64,000 nucleotides of DNA from Marinobacterium rhizophilum DSM 18822. GTDB taxonomy: Bacteria > Pseudomonadota > Gammaproteobacteria > Pseudomonadales > Balneatricaceae. This document shows, piece after piece, positions 63,132 to 64,000 of the stretch (position 1 is the stretch's first letter; the number at the start of each line of letters is the position of its first letter). The stretch spans positions 93,393 to 157,392 of the forward strand of contig NZ_KB899101.1 in assembly GCF_000378045.1 (NCBI RefSeq). The letters run 5' to 3'. The position numbers and the translations under genes are program-made. The notes beneath the pieces are model-generated. The model did no database searches, was not told where the DNA came from, and saw only the letters and a list, made by a program, of their open reading frames with translations.

Positions 63132-63700
63132 CACTGCCTCCCGTCTTCGCCTCTTGAGCACCATGCTGCATTGCAGCACCCGCCATTGAGTGTAGCCGAC
63201 GGGCGAGCGTTGGGTATTTCAGGATGTGTTGCGGTGAGCCTGTTTCGGTGTCTTTTTTTGTTTTTCCAGGTCGAAGATTCGAATCCGAGAAGAGGGCTCG
63301 ACTCGAGCGCAGTGAAAGCCATTCCTCCCAATAGCCTGCCTTAACAGGTCCCGGGCGCCACTTTCAGCTCTCTGGGTGCACAGCGGAATTTCCGCGGGTG
63401 CTGTTGGAGCTCAAAGGCTGCAAAGCAGAAATCCGTGAGTGCAAAAGCCAAGGTTTCCCTTTAATCGGCGAAGACCCTTTTTTCAAGCCAGCCGGTTCCA
63501 CTGACGCGCCGGGTAATGGGTGTTCGGAACTTTGGCGTCCTGCAGGACTGGCTCGGGTAGGTCAGGTGCTGTTCCGCATGCCAGCCTGACCGATGCGCGC
63601 TGCACTGCGCCGTTAGCGCTTGCCGAATAGCAGCAGCCTGTCGGACTCCATGCTGATCTGCGAACTCGCTTAAGCGGTTCTTTGCCACTCGTTCCAGGTG
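63132..63700. other. Non-coding tail region
   Basis: No supported gene lies here. The segment GCAGCCTGTCGGACT near 63637-63651 matches the end of the MITE-like element at 45008, suggesting an insertion-sequence scar. Confidence 0.5.
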
Positions 63701-63861
63701 TTATTAACCTGGTGTGCAAATAGGTTCCCTACCTATTTGCACATCACGCCACGGAAACGGGCGCAGGTGCGCGGACATGCTGGTTTCCGCGGCGTTCGCA
63801 TTGGCCTGCGGCCAATGATGAAGCATCCCTGCTTCATGTATTAACCCGCCGGGTTAATAAA
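63701..63861. repeat. Full copy of the dispersed hairpin repeat, inverted
   Basis: TTATTAACCTGG leads into a perfect 11-bp hairpin GTGCAAATAGG (63714-63724) and CCTATTTGCAC (63732-63742) with loop TTCCCTA. About 95 bases of spacer and the palindromic end ATTAACCCG/CGGGTTAAT (63840-63858) follow. The element thus begins and ends with TTATTAACC in inverted orientation. It is the reverse complement of the copy at 40580. Confidence 0.82.
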
Positions 63862-63873
63862 TAGAATCACGAT

Positions 63874-63901
63874 GCACAAGCTACACTCATGTAGCTTGTG
63901 C
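63874..63901. other. Perfect hairpin beside the repeat
   Basis: GCACAAGCTAC and GTAGCTTGTGC pair perfectly across a 6-base loop, 12 bases after the repeat. No T tract follows. It could be a terminator for a gene beyond the window or a site linked to the repeat. Confidence 0.5.
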
Positions 63902-64000
63902 TGCCGGTAGCTAAGGCTGTGTGAATTGGCCGTTCTGCCAATGTATTGTCCCAAATGAGTGCAAAACCGCCGTAAAACAGTCTATCCATCATTATGATCG

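Noticed and set aside
63276..63310. ATTCGAATCC near 63285 as the T-arm of a second tRNA
   Set aside because: No acceptor stem, anticodon arm or CCA end can be built around it.

Overview
The window is a stretch of gammaproteobacterial chromosome, GC-rich in its core genes. It looks like a marine, Oceanospirillaceae-type organism, perhaps close to Marinobacterium. This rests on gene content: an Rnf complex, assimilatory sulfate reduction with a single-polypeptide siroheme sulfite reductase plus a DUF934 protein, CbpA/CbpM, YdbH/YnbE/YdbL, and two TRAP uptake systems. The genus assignment is inference only. No CRISPR array, rRNA or replication origin was seen. One complete tRNA-Ser(GGA) is present.

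Layout. 1-2324: rnfC (cut by the window edge), rnfB and rnfA on the minus strand. 2589-11425: sulfur assimilation, with cysD-cysN leftward and a TauE-type exporter, cysI, a DUF934 gene, cysH and cysG rightward. 11467-16407: a TDT-family anion transporter with a divergent LysR regulator, an unusual HTH-receiver protein followed by a degenerate kinase-like protein, and a MASE2-GGDEF cyclase. 16507-20538: potFGHI putrescine ABC transporter. 20539-21732: repeats and a broken IS5-type transposase. 21733-32721: a LysR regulator with a divergent aminoadipate-semialdehyde dehydrogenase, an EVE-domain protein, a CHASE-GGDEF cyclase, cbpAM, ghrA, an amino-acid dehydrogenase, an LpxR-like enzyme, dsbB, ydbL and ynbE. 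32766-41960: ydbH, oxyR with a divergent rubrerythrin/Fe-S protein/DUF3501 set, a methyltransferase, a potassium channel and two small genes. 42370-44925: ftsA-ftsZ outside their usual cell-wall/division cluster. 45380-50583: a TRAP transporter and a two-component system. 50584-52890: tRNA-Ser with a tandem duplication, then degraded phage-like genes. 52896-62568: a second TRAP system and a catabolic gene set ending in a GntR regulator. 62739-64000: one unknown gene and a repeat-rich tail.

How the genes work together. CysD/CysN make APS from sulfate. CysH has the cysteine pairs of an iron-sulfur APS reductase, CysI reduces sulfite, and CysG makes its siroheme. CysN carries a C-terminal remnant of an APS kinase without its P-loop, which fits a pathway that does not need PAPS. 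The 52.9-62.6 kb set looks like one regulon: uptake, a dihydropyrimidinase-type ring hydrolase, a 982-residue triple-fusion FAD/Fe-S dehydrogenase, a DapA-family lyase and a small allophanate-hydrolase-like protein. Matching TGGTATACCA palindromes lie before its first gene and before the GntR gene. This set is the best candidate here for an undescribed pathway.

Other notable points are the displaced ftsAZ pair preceded by two 19-bp palindromes, and a dispersed repeat family (five copies) whose hairpin keeps its loop while the stem co-varies.
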